In this document: one piece after another, positions 1 through 7,357 of the stretch
Layout of the letters: each line of letters opens with the position of its first letter
How positions within the stretch are numbered: the stretch's first letter is position 1
NCBI RefSeq assembly: GCF_005954645.2
Contig: NZ_CP040695.2
Location: forward strand, 2,108,001 to 2,172,000
Direction of reading: 5' to 3'
DNA from: Nocardioides sp. S-1144
Lineage (GTDB): Bacteria > Actinomycetota > Actinomycetes > Propionibacteriales > Nocardioidaceae
Length of the DNA stretch: 64,000 nucleotides
Notes under the pieces: generated by a model
The model's input: only the letters and a program-made list of their open reading frames with translations
What the model was told of the DNA's origin: nothing
The model's database searches: none
Position numbers and translations under genes: made by a program

Positions 1-315
1 GGGCACCTGCCGCCGGGCCACGAGCGCTCGCTCACCGACTGGGACGCCGTCGCGCGGCTGCGCGGGACCCTGCTGCTGATGATGGCGGTGGAGCACGGTC
101 CCCAGATCGCGGCCGCGCTGCTCGCGGGCGGACGGGCGGCGTCCACCCCGGTCGCGGTCGTCAGCGACGGCACGATGCCGGGGGAGCGCACCGTCCTGTC
201 CACCCTCGGCGAGCTCACCCGCGACCTGGCCGAGCAGCAGGTCAAGCCGCCGGCGATCATCGTCGTCGGCGAGGTCGTCGCCGTGGCGCACCCGGAGCGG
301 TACGCCGGTGGCTGA
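1..315 (+). CDS. cobA: Uroporphyrinogen-III C-methyltransferase, C-terminal part (cut by window edge)
   Basis: The reading frame is open from base 1 and ends in TGA at 313-315, so only the last 104 residues are present. The visible part carries the end of a SUMT-type tetrapyrrole methylase: a GTLLLMMAVEH stretch, a TPVAVVSDGTMPGERTV stretch and PPAIIVVGEVV close to the C-terminus. Family members methylate uroporphyrinogen III with SAM at C2 and C7 to make precorrin-2 for sirohaem and cobalamin. The next gene starts with GTG inside this gene's last codons, so the two are probably co-translated. Whether the missing N-terminal side is a plain CobA or a longer CysG-like fusion cannot be seen. Confidence 0.85.
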   Translation, partial: GHLPPGHERSLTDWDAVARLRGTLLLMMAVEHGPQIAAALLAGGRAASTPVAVVSDGTMPGERTVLSTLGELTRDLAEQQVKPPAIIVVGEVVAVAHPERYAGG

Positions 316-1111
316 GCTGGTCGAGATCGCCGACCCCGCGGACCCGCGCCTGGGCGACTACCGCGACCTGCGCGACGTCCAGCTCCGCAAGACCCTCGAG
401 GTCGAGCACGGGCTGTTCCTCGCCGAGGGGGAGAAGGTGGTGCGGCGCGCGGTCGAGCACGGCCACACGCCCCGGTCCTTCCTGATGGCGCCGCGCTGGC
501 TCGACGGCCTCGCCGACGTCCTGGCCACCACCGACGCGCCCTGCTTCGTGCTGTCGGAGGCGCTGGCCGAGCAGGTCACCGGCTTCCACGTGCACCGCGG
601 CGCCCTGGCCAGCCTCGAGCGCCGTCCGCTGCGCACGGTCGCCGACGTCATCGACGGCGCGCGCTCGGTCCTGGTGCTCGAGGACGTCGTCGACCACACC
701 AACGTCGGCGCCATCTTCCGCTCCGGTGCCGCGCTCGGCTTCGACGCCGTGCTGCTCGCGCCGCGGGCCGCCGACCCGCTCTACCGGCGCTCGATCAAGG
801 TGGCGATGGGCGCGGTCTTCTCGGTCCCGTGGACCCGCTTCCCCGAGTGGGACGACGCCCTGCCGTCGCTGTCGCGCGCCGGCTTCACCACGGTCGCGCT
901 CACCCTCGCGCCCGACTCCGTCCCGATCGAGGACGCCGTCGCCGGCCTCGACCGGGTCGCGCTGGTGCTGGGCTCCGAGGGCCACGGGCTCTCGCCCCGC
1001 TGGGAGCGCGCCGCCGACCGCCGCGCCACCATCGCGATGGCCGCGGGGGTCGACTCGCTCAACGTCGGCGCCGCCTGCGCGGTCGCCTGCTACGTGACCG
1101 CCCGGCGGTAG
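308..1111 (+). CDS. TrmH/SpoU family RNA methyltransferase
   Basis: A 267-residue protein of the SPOUT class that would 2'-O-methylate a ribose in rRNA or tRNA using SAM. The N-terminal third looks like the substrate-binding domain of this family. The C-terminal half has the trefoil-knot motifs: VLVLEDVVDHTNVGAIFR near residues 120-137, LVLGSEGHGLS near 220-230, and SLNVGAACAVACY near the end. The GTG start overlaps the preceding methyltransferase gene by 8 bases. Family and fold are clear; the exact RNA target (23S rRNA or tRNA) is not predictable from the sequence. Confidence 0.9.
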   Translation: MAELVEIADPADPRLGDYRDLRDVQLRKTLEVEHGLFLAEGEKVVRRAVEHGHTPRSFLMAPRWLDGLADVLATTDAPCFVLSEALAEQVTGFHVHRGALASLERRPLRTVADVIDGARSVLVLEDVVDHTNVGAIFRSGAALGFDAVLLAPRAADPLYRRSIKVAMGAVFSVPWTRFPEWDDALPSLSRAGFTTVALTLAPDSVPIEDAVAGLDRVALVLGSEGHGLSPRWERAADRRATIAMAAGVDSLNVGAACAVACYVTARR

Positions 1112-1120
1112 CGGACGCCG

Positions 1121-1714
1121 TCAGCCCGCGTCGACCGGCCACCCGGGCGGGTAGTCCTCGGCGGCCGCGTCGTGCTGCTTCTGCAGCTTCTTGCGCGCGC
1201 GGGTCGGGATCCGGTCGCCGAAGACGGTGCCGAGCGTGTGGTCGGTCTCGTGCTGCAGGCAGCGGGCGAGCAGCCCGTCGCCGGCGAACTCGACCGGCTC
1301 GCCGTCGACGCCCGTGCCGCTGACGGAGGCGAAGTCCGGGCGGCCGCAGTCGACGAAAGCGCCGGGGAACGACAGGCACCCCTCGTCGGCGACCTCGAGG
1401 TGCCGGTCCTTGCCCTCGGGGAGGGTGAGCACGGGGTTGCAGACCACGCCGACGGTGCGCACGCCGTCGTCGTCGGGGCAGTCGAAGACGAAGACGGCGC
1501 GGTCCACGCCGATCTGACAGGCCGCCAGCCCGACGCCGTCGGCGGCGTACATCGTGGCGACCATGTCGGCGACCAGGGTGCGCAGCTCGTCGTCGTAGGC
1601 CGTCACCAGGGCCTGCGGGCGGTGCATGACCGGGGTGCCCCAGCGGGTCATCGGCCGGACGGTGCCGCCGGTGGGCAGCGGGCCGTGGGGAGCGAGCGGT
1701 GCGTCGTCGGACAT
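1121..1714 (-). CDS. def: Peptide deformylase
   Basis: Removes the formyl group from the N-terminal methionine of new proteins. All three metal-site motifs are present: GVGLAACQIG (motif I), EGCLSFPG with the metal-binding Cys (motif II) and QHETDH (motif III, two His ligands and the catalytic Glu). The protein is about 197 residues from the ATG at 1714; an upstream in-frame ATG at 1753 would add 13 unconserved residues and is less likely. The gene is convergent with the SpoU methyltransferase gene (9 bases between stops) and divergent from the acyl-CoA dehydrogenase operon. Actinobacteria often carry several deformylases, so this may not be the only one. Confidence 0.93.
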   Translation of the reverse strand: MSDDAPLAPHGPLPTGGTVRPMTRWGTPVMHRPQALVTAYDDELRTLVADMVATMYAADGVGLAACQIGVDRAVFVFDCPDDDGVRTVGVVCNPVLTLPEGKDRHLEVADEGCLSFPGAFVDCGRPDFASVSGTGVDGEPVEFAGDGLLARCLQHETDHTLGTVFGDRIPTRARKKLQKQHDAAAEDYPPGWPVDAG

Positions 1715-1774
1715 GGCGCAGATCCTAGGGAGGAGCCGGGTGACCAGGGCCACCCGGTCGCCCGTAGCCGTGTG

Positions 1775-1796
1775 TGTAACTCGGCGTTACAGTAAC
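1775..1796 (+). promoter_or_regulatory. Overlapping palindromic operator on the acyl-CoA dehydrogenase promoter
   Basis: TGTAAC-N5-GTTACA at 1775-1791 is a perfect inverted repeat. It shares its right half with a second perfect repeat, GTTACAGTAAC, at 1786-1796. A -10-like TACAGT (1788-1793) lies inside it, 7 nt before the ATG at 1801. A repressor bound here would block the promoter. The symmetry suggests a TetR-type fatty-acid regulator; that identity is inference. Confidence 0.6.
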
Positions 1797-1800
1797 TCGC

Positions 1801-3162
1801 ATGTCCCTGATCCCCAGCCTGCGACCCGGCGGCCGCCACGGCGTCCCGACCTCCGAGGCGCGCGACCCGGTCGGCTACCTGGTGGCCGGCCTCAACCGGC
1901 TCGCCCAGAGTGACCTCCTCGACCGGGTGGGCCTGCGCCGGCCCGCCGAGCAGGCGGTCTTCACCGTCACCCGGAGCGGGTTCCGCACCGTCACGGCCGC
2001 CAGCCGGGCCTTCGCCCGCGCCGGCGACCGCGTGCCCGGCGCCCGCCCGGCACCGGCCCGCCGCTCGGGCCTCTTCGACCTGACGCCGGGCGAGGACGAG
2101 CAGATGCTCGTCGACGTCGTCTCCGAGTACGCCGCCGAGGTTCTCCGCCCCGCGGCCGCCGCGGCGGACGAGGAGTGCGCCGCTCCCGAGGCGGTGCTCC
2201 GCGCCGGGCGCGAGATCGGGCTGCCGATCCTCGGCCTGCCCGAGTCGCTCGGCGGCATCTCAGAGGAGCGGTCGGCCATGGCGGGCACCCTCGTCGCCGA
2301 GGCCCTCGCGCACGGCGACCTCGGGCTCGCCGTCGCCAACCTCGCCCCCGGCTCGGTCGCCACCGCGATCGGCCTGTGGGGCACCGACGCCCAGCAGCAG
2401 ACCTACCTGCCGGCGTTCACCGGCGACGACGTGGCGTGCGCCGCGCTCGCGCTCACCGAGCCGGCGGTGCTCTTCGACGTCCTCGCACCGGCGACGACGG
2501 CCGTCCGCGACGGCGACGGGTACCGGCTCGACGGCATCAAGACGGCGGTGCCCCGGGGCGCTGCGGCCGAGCTGTTCGTGGTCGGCGCCCGTCTCGAGGG
2601 CCGCCCGACACTGTTCCTGGTCGAGTCGTCGACCCCCGGCCTCGCGATCGAGGCCGACCCGGCGATGGGCGTCCGCGCCGCGTCGCTGGCGCGGCTGAGC
2701 CTCGACGGCGTCCGGGTCGGCGCCGACGCGGTGCTGGGGGAGGCCGACGGGTCGACCTACACCGAGTGCGTGCGGCTCGCGCGCCTGGCCTGGTGCGCCC
2801 TCGCCGTCGGCACCGCGCAGGCCGTGCTCGACCACGTGACGCCCTACGTCAAGCAGCGGCACGCCTTCGGCGAGCCGGTCGCCCACCGCCAGTCGGTGGC
2901 GTTCATGGTGGCCGACATCGCCATCGAGCTCCAGGCGATGCGGCTGCTGACCCACAAGGCGGCGGCCCGGGCCGCCGCGGGCGAGGACTTCTCCCGCGAG
3001 GTGTCGCTGGCCCGCCAAGCCTGCGCCGACCGGGGGATGCGGATCGGCCTCGACGGCGTCCAGCTGCTCGGGGGCCACGGCTTCGTCAAGGAACACCCCG
3101 TCGAACGGTGGTACCGCGACCTGCGCGCGGTCGCCGTCCTGGAAGGAACGGTGATCGTGTAG
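1801..3162 (+). CDS. Acyl-CoA dehydrogenase (first of a pair)
   Basis: FAD-dependent alpha,beta-dehydrogenation of an acyl-CoA or sterol-CoA thioester. The 453-residue protein has an extra N-terminal stretch of about 90 residues, then the alpha-helical, beta-barrel (ALALTEPAV near 217-225) and C-terminal helical domains, with QLLGGHGFVKEHPVERWYRDL near the end. LEGT holds the usual catalytic Glu, but the protein stops four residues after it, without the usual last helix. The gene starts at ATG 1801 behind a leaderless-type promoter and palindromic operator. Its stop shares one base with the start of a second dehydrogenase, suggesting an obligate heteromer. Order and lengths resemble mycobacterial FadE24-FadE23; that match is from memory. 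Confidence 0.88.
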   Translation: MSLIPSLRPGGRHGVPTSEARDPVGYLVAGLNRLAQSDLLDRVGLRRPAEQAVFTVTRSGFRTVTAASRAFARAGDRVPGARPAPARRSGLFDLTPGEDEQMLVDVVSEYAAEVLRPAAAAADEECAAPEAVLRAGREIGLPILGLPESLGGISEERSAMAGTLVAEALAHGDLGLAVANLAPGSVATAIGLWGTDAQQQTYLPAFTGDDVACAALALTEPAVLFDVLAPATTAVRDGDGYRLDGIKTAVPRGAAAELFVVGARLEGRPTLFLVESSTPGLAIEADPAMGVRAASLARLSLDGVRVGADAVLGEADGSTYTECVRLARLAWCALAVGTAQAVLDHVTPYVKQRHAFGEPVAHRQSVAFMVADIAIELQAMRLLTHKAAARAAAGEDFSREVSLARQACADRGMRIGLDGVQLLGGHGFVKEHPVERWYRDLRAVAVLEGTVIV

Positions 3163-4382
3163 TGGCCATCAACCTCGACGACCCCAGGAAGTTCCGTCCG
3201 CTGGTGGGCCAGGCCCACCAGGTCGCGATGAACATGCTGCGGCCGATCTCGCGCAAGTACGACCGCGCCGAGCACGAGTACCCCCGCGAGCTCGACCTGC
3301 TCGCCGCGATGATCGACGGGCTCTCCGAGTCCGGCGCGGGCGAGGGCGCCGGTGCCGCCGGCGTCCGGCGCGAGGACGACGACGGCACCGCCGGCGCGAC
3401 CAGGAACGGCGCCAACCTGGCCTCGGTGATGTCGATCGCCGAGATGTGCTGGGGCGACGTCGGGCTGCTGCTGTCGATGCCGCGCCAGGGCCTGGGCAAC
3501 TCCGCGATCGCCTCGGTCGCCGACGACGAGCAGCTCGAGCGGTTCGCCGGCGTCTGGGCGGCGATGGCGATCACCGAGCCCGGCGTCGGGTCCGACTCGG
3601 CCAACATCCGCACCACCGCGACCCTCGACGGCGACGCCTACGTCCTCAACGGCGAGAAGGTCTACGTCACCTCGGGCGAGCGCGCCGACCACGTCGTCGT
3701 CTGGGCCACCCTCGACCGCGACCTCGGACGGGCCGCGATCAAGTCGTTCGTCGTGCCGAAGGGGACGCCCGGCATGCGGGTGGACCGTCTCGAGCGGAAG
3801 CTGGGCATCCGGGCCTCCGACACCGCGACGATCATCCTCGAGGACTGCCGCGTCCCGCGCGAGAACCTGCTCGGGTCGCCCGACGTCGACACCAGCGGTG
3901 GCGGCTTCGCCGGGGCGATGGCGACGTTCGACAACACCCGGCCGCTGGTCGCGGCGATGGCCGTGGGGTGTGCCCGCGCGTCACTCGACCTGACCCGCGA
4001 GCTCCTCGCGGACGCCGGCGTCGTGGTCGACCACGACCGGCCGGCGATCCTGCAGTCGGCGGCGGCGGCCAGGCTGCTGCAGATGGAGTCGGACTGGGAG
4101 GGCGCCCGGCTGCTGATGATGCAGGCCGCCTGGATGGCCGACAACCGCCGTCCGAACTCGCTGGAGGCGTCCAAGGCCAAGGCCAAGGCCGGCCGGGTGG
4201 GCTCCGACGTCACGCTCGGGTGCGTCGAGCTCGCCGGGTCGATCGGCTACAGCGAGACCGAGCTGCTGGAGAAGTGGGCGCGCGACTCGAAGATCCTCGA
4301 CATCTTCGAGGGCACCCAGCAGATCCAGCAGCTCATCGTGGCGCGCCGGATCCTCGGGCTGTCCAGCGCCGAGCTGAAGTAG
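3162..4382 (+). CDS. Acyl-CoA dehydrogenase (second of a pair)
   Basis: A 406-residue acyl-CoA dehydrogenase. AMAITEPGVGSDSANI (near residues 130-145) is the flavin/substrate signature, followed by LNGEKVYVTSG. The C-terminal part reads SIGYSETELLEKWARDSK and then IFEGTQQIQQLIVARR, with the catalytic Glu in FEGT and the terminal helix that the upstream partner lacks. The GTG start at 3162 overlaps the TAG of the first gene by one base, so translation is coupled. Co-expressed unequal pairs of this kind form alpha2beta2 dehydrogenases in actinobacterial steroid and lipid catabolism; the substrate here is unknown. Confidence 0.88.
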   Translation: MAINLDDPRKFRPLVGQAHQVAMNMLRPISRKYDRAEHEYPRELDLLAAMIDGLSESGAGEGAGAAGVRREDDDGTAGATRNGANLASVMSIAEMCWGDVGLLLSMPRQGLGNSAIASVADDEQLERFAGVWAAMAITEPGVGSDSANIRTTATLDGDAYVLNGEKVYVTSGERADHVVVWATLDRDLGRAAIKSFVVPKGTPGMRVDRLERKLGIRASDTATIILEDCRVPRENLLGSPDVDTSGGGFAGAMATFDNTRPLVAAMAVGCARASLDLTRELLADAGVVVDHDRPAILQSAAAARLLQMESDWEGARLLMMQAAWMADNRRPNSLEASKAKAKAGRVGSDVTLGCVELAGSIGYSETELLEKWARDSKILDIFEGTQQIQQLIVARRILGLSSAELK

Positions 4383-4383
4383 G

Positions 4384-4884
4384 TCAGGACGGGCTGGGCG
4401 GCCGGTCGTCGAGCTGGCTGCCCATCACGTCGGCGACGTCGGACGGGGTGATGTCGACGTCGTCGGCGCTGGCGGTCGCGTCGATGTCGGTCACCGGCTC
4501 CGGCAGGTCCTCCGGGGTGGCCGCCGGTGCGCTCGCTGCGGCCTTCCGCGTCGTCGCCTTCTTCGTCGCCGTCCTGGTGGCGGTCGCCTTCGTGGGCGCG
4601 GGCTTGCCCGTCGCCCGCTCCTCCGGAGGGACGGCGACGCCCGTGCTCGTCGGGGCGGTGGCGGTGGCGGTGGCGACGGGACCCTTCGCGGGCGTCTTGG
4701 CCACCGGCGTGCCGGCCCTCGCGGGCCGCGGGTCGGGAGCGGGCTGCGCCTTGCCCGGGAACGGCGGGGTCCGGTCGGAGTCGTCAGCCCGGTGGCCGAC
4801 CGCGGCCTTCGCGAGCCCGACCGCCCCTCCGACGATGCGGAACGGGAGACGGACGAGGGAACCGACGGTGCTGAGGAGGGGCAT
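4384..4884 (-). CDS. Low-complexity Ala/Thr/Pro/Lys-rich protein, function unknown
   Basis: A 166-residue protein I do not recognise. The N-terminal 28 residues form a mildly hydrophobic or amphipathic segment (PLLSTVGSLVRLPFRIVGG). The rest is disordered: a Pro/Ala/Thr/Lys stretch at about 45-115 and an acidic tail rich in Asp and Ser. A GGAGG sits almost directly on the ATG, an unusually short spacing. The gene is convergent with the acyl-CoA dehydrogenase gene and lies just downstream of three palindromic repeats, which could be its regulatory region. Composition agrees with its neighbours. It could be membrane- or DNA-associated; there is no motif to decide. Confidence 0.6.
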   Translation of the reverse strand: MPLLSTVGSLVRLPFRIVGGAVGLAKAAVGHRADDSDRTPPFPGKAQPAPDPRPARAGTPVAKTPAKGPVATATATAPTSTGVAVPPEERATGKPAPTKATATRTATKKATTRKAAASAPAATPEDLPEPVTDIDATASADDVDITPSDVADVMGSQLDDRPPSPS

Positions 4885-4951
4885 GCCTCCACGGTGACAC
4901 GAACTGGCCCGCCGCGCGCCCGTCCTACCGGGTGAGCGCCTCCAACCGCGC

Positions 4952-5065
4952 TGACCCGTCGCTGATCAGCGACGGGTCAGCGGGGTTTTGCAGGTGACCC
5001 GTCAGTGATCAGCGACGGGTCAGCGCCCCAACCTGGTTGACCCGTCAGTGATCAGCGACGGGTCA
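4952..5065. repeat. Three 28-bp palindromes with an exact 43-bp period
   Basis: Copies lie at 4952-4979, 4995-5022 and 5038-5065. Each begins TGACCCGTC, has TGATCA at its centre and ends GACGGGTCA. Copy 1 is a perfect palindrome; copies 2 and 3 are identical to each other and differ from it at one position of the left arm. The two spacers are 15 bp each and unrelated (one holds GGGGTTTTG). The array lies between two minus-strand genes. It could be a three-site operator, a REP-like element or part of a terminator. Confidence 0.85.
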
Positions 5066-5083
5066 GCGGGGGTGGGGGGTGGG

Positions 5084-5479
5084 TCAGCGGCGGGGCGGCA
5101 GCTTGCCGCCGGGGACGTCGGACGCCTTCTTCTCGGGGGTCGGCGCCGGCTTGGCGACCGGGCGCTGGTGGGGGACGTTCTTGGCGATCGCCGCCGGGGA
5201 CGGCACGGAGATGCCCGGCTCGCTCCTCGGCTCGCTCGTCGACCCCGCCTTCGGCCGTGGCTCGGTCCCGGTCCCGGCGGCCGGCGCCTCCTCCTCGGTC
5301 GCGGCGCTCTTGCCCGGTGCCGGTGCGGCGGGCGCGGGCGCGCCGGGCCGGTGCAGGCGGTCGCGGACGTCGTCGGCGGCCCGCCTCACGACCGGGGTGG
5401 CGGTGCGGACGGCCTTGTCGCCGGCGTGGAGGACGATGGTGGCGGCCTGCTTGAGCTTGGCGAACGCGGGGTTGGGCAC
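5084..5479 (-). CDS. Disordered Pro/Ala-rich protein with helical N-terminus, function unknown
   Basis: A 131-residue protein from the GTG at 5479, chosen because GAGGAG lies 7 nt upstream; an ATG at 5530 would add 17 His-rich residues with no ribosome site. Residues 1-45 are predicted helical and basic (NPAFAKLKQAATIVLHAGDK, then VVRRAADDVRDRL). The remainder is Pro/Ala/Glu-rich and ends in basic GGKLPPRR. I recognise no domain. It has the same general build as the protein at 4384-4884 (short helical head, disordered tail) and lies on the same strand across the palindrome array, so the two may be related or co-regulated, which is inference. Confidence 0.6.
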   Translation of the reverse strand: MPNPAFAKLKQAATIVLHAGDKAVRTATPVVRRAADDVRDRLHRPGAPAPAAPAPGKSAATEEEAPAAGTGTEPRPKAGSTSEPRSEPGISVPSPAAIAKNVPHQRPVAKPAPTPEKKASDVPGGKLPPRR

Positions 5480-5537
5480 GGGGCGGCTCCTCTGTTCGTG
5501 GTGGTGCGGGTGGAGGGATCCGTCGATCAAAGCACAG

Positions 5538-5573
5538 CGCCGGTGGGTCCGCGGGGACGCGGACCCACCGGCG
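5538..5573 (-). terminator. Strong hairpin after the YiaA/B-type gene
   Basis: A perfect 16-bp stem (5538-5553 with 5558-5573) closes a four-base loop, directly after the stop of the minus-strand gene at 5594. There is no clear T run, as is usual for GC-rich actinobacterial terminators. Confidence 0.7.
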
Positions 5574-5593
5574 GCGGGCGGGGCGGGACGACG

Positions 5594-5881
5594 TCAGGAG
5601 ACGGCGCGGAACGGGTCGTGCTCGGCGAGCAGGCGGTCGACGCGGGCCTGGTCGAGGCGGTGGACGACCGACTGGCTCTCCTGGTTGTCACGCACGCACT
5701 TGGCGAGGGTGAAGGCCGAGGTGGTGAGGAACAGCGTCCCCATCGCGAGGAAGGCCTTGGCCCACGGGTCGGCGTCGAGGTAGAGGATCGCGAACATCAG
5801 GGCCAGGAGGGACACGGCGAAGGAGATGCCGGCCATGGCGAAGAAGGCGTTGGTGTTCTTGGTGGGCGTCTGGTTCGTCAT
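5594..5881 (-). CDS. YiaA/YiaB-family small membrane protein
   Basis: A 95-residue protein with two predicted membrane helices: FFAMAGISFAVSLLALMFAI near residues 13-32 and AKAFLAMGTLFLTTSAFTLA near 41-60. They are joined by a short loop (LYLDADPW) and followed by a charged cytoplasmic tail. This matches the two-helix YiaA/B domain, whose function is unknown. The start at 5881 was chosen over a farther ATG at 5956 because the domain begins shortly after it. The gene is divergent from the DUF2252 gene, with about 100 bp between starts, and is followed by a long-stem terminator. Confidence 0.75.
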   Translation of the reverse strand: MTNQTPTKNTNAFFAMAGISFAVSLLALMFAILYLDADPWAKAFLAMGTLFLTTSAFTLAKCVRDNQESQSVVHRLDQARVDRLLAEHDPFRAVS

Positions 5882-5985
5882 GACCAGAAGACTGCTGCGG
5901 ATCGAGGCCCGCGACGCGTGCCGCCGTACTCGACCCGACTGAGTACGGCCACCCACCCGGCGGGAGCATCTGGCACGGTGGGCCC

Positions 5986-7332
5986 ATGAGTGACACCAGC
6001 GACGCCGCCGCCAGCAGCACCGACGACCGCACCGAGGTGATCGTCTCGGTGCTCGGCGACGCCTTCGCCCCGCTGATGGAGGCCGACCCGACGGCGTTCC
6101 GGGCCAAGTACCGCACCATGGCCCGCGACCCCCACGCCTTCTACCGCGGCACGGCGTGCCTGTTCTTCCACGACGTCATCACCGGCGGCGACGACGACCC
6201 GTTCGCCACCGGCGACGCGGCCCGGATCTGGGTGCACGGCGACCTGCACGTGGAGAACTTCGGCACCTACCTCAACTCCGACGGCCGCCTGGTCTTCGAC
6301 GTCAACGACTTCGACGAGGCGTTCCTGGGCAGCTACACGTGGGACCTGCGCCGCTTCGCGGCCTCGCTGGCCCTGGTCGGCTGGCAGAAGGCGCTGCCCG
6401 AGGAGGACGTTGCCGCGCTGACCGAGCGCTACGTCCGGTCCTACCTCGACCAGGTCGCGGCCTACGTCGAGAGCCCGACCGACGACGACTTCTCGCTGCA
6501 CCTCGACAACACCGAGGGCCCGGTGCGCCACGCGCTGATCAGCGCGCGACGCCGCCGGCGGGCCGACCTGCTCGACGCCAACACCCGCGAGGTCGACGGC
6601 ACCCGCCGGTTCCGCGACGACGACCCGACGATCCGCCGCCTCGAGGACGGCGAGCGGGCCGCCGTCGTCGAGGCCTTCGAGCGCTACCTCGACACCATCC
6701 CGCCGCGCCGCCGCGCCGAGCGGGACCTCTTCTACGACCTGCGCGACGTGGCCGGGAAGTCCGGCTTCGGGATCGGCAGCGCCGGGCTGCCGGCGTACAG
6801 CCTGCTCGTGGAGGGCTACAGCCAGGCCCTCGACAACGACGTGCTGCTGTCGATGAAGCAGGCCAACGTGCCGGCGATCAGCCGGTTCGTCGACGCCGCC
6901 GCGGTCGAGCGCTACTTCGAGCACGAGGGCCACCGCACCGTGGTGAGCCAGCGCGCCCTGCAGGTGCACACCGACCCGATGCTCGGCTACACCGACCTCG
7001 ACGGGGTCGGGTACGTCGTCTCCGAGGTGTCGCCCTACGAGGTCGACCTCGACTGGAAGGACCTCACCGAGCCCAGCGACATCGCGCAGGTCGTCGACCT
7101 GCTCGGCCGCGCCACCGCCAAGATCCACTGCGCCTCCGACGAGGACAGCGACCAGGACCTCGTCGAGTTCCAGGTCGAGGAGGCGATCGCGGCGAGCATC
7201 GAGGGCCGCGACGACGACCTCGTCGCCTGGGTGGTCGACTTCGGCCGCACCTACGCCGAGCAGGTCCGCGCCGACCACGCCACCTTCGTCGCGGCCTTCC
7301 GCGAGGGTCGGATCGGCGTCTCGGCGACCTGA
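5986..7332 (+). CDS. DUF2252 family protein (kinase-like fold)
   Basis: A 448-residue member of DUF2252, an uncharacterised family common in actinobacteria. The region around residues 83-110 reads WVHGDLHVENFGTY, then VFDVNDFDEA. This resembles the catalytic HGDxxxxN and metal-binding D motifs of aminoglycoside phosphotransferase-like kinases, and a phosphotransferase role is inferred from that resemblance. A second conserved patch, AGKSGFGIGSAGLPAYSLL, lies near 256-275. The start is an ATG with CACGGT 6 nt upstream, a probable leaderless promoter. The gene is convergent with galK, with 25 bases between the stops. The substrate is unknown. Confidence 0.85.
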   Translation: MSDTSDAAASSTDDRTEVIVSVLGDAFAPLMEADPTAFRAKYRTMARDPHAFYRGTACLFFHDVITGGDDDPFATGDAARIWVHGDLHVENFGTYLNSDGRLVFDVNDFDEAFLGSYTWDLRRFAASLALVGWQKALPEEDVAALTERYVRSYLDQVAAYVESPTDDDFSLHLDNTEGPVRHALISARRRRRADLLDANTREVDGTRRFRDDDPTIRRLEDGERAAVVEAFERYLDTIPPRRRAERDLFYDLRDVAGKSGFGIGSAGLPAYSLLVEGYSQALDNDVLLSMKQANVPAISRFVDAAAVERYFEHEGHRTVVSQRALQVHTDPMLGYTDLDGVGYVVSEVSPYEVDLDWKDLTEPSDIAQVVDLLGRATAKIHCASDEDSDQDLVEFQVEEAIAASIEGRDDDLVAWVVDFGRTYAEQVRADHATFVAAFREGRIGVSAT

Positions 7333-7357
7333 CCGCCGGGACCCGCCGACCCGGGCG

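Noticed and set aside
1801..3162. Frameshift or truncation in the first acyl-CoA dehydrogenase gene
   Set aside because: The end is clean, the next gene overlaps by one base, and the pair is well formed, so a natural short end is more likely than damage.
4952..5065. Possible small CRISPR array
   Set aside because: The repeats are full palindromes with 15-bp spacers, too short for CRISPR spacers, only three units exist and no cas genes are in the window.
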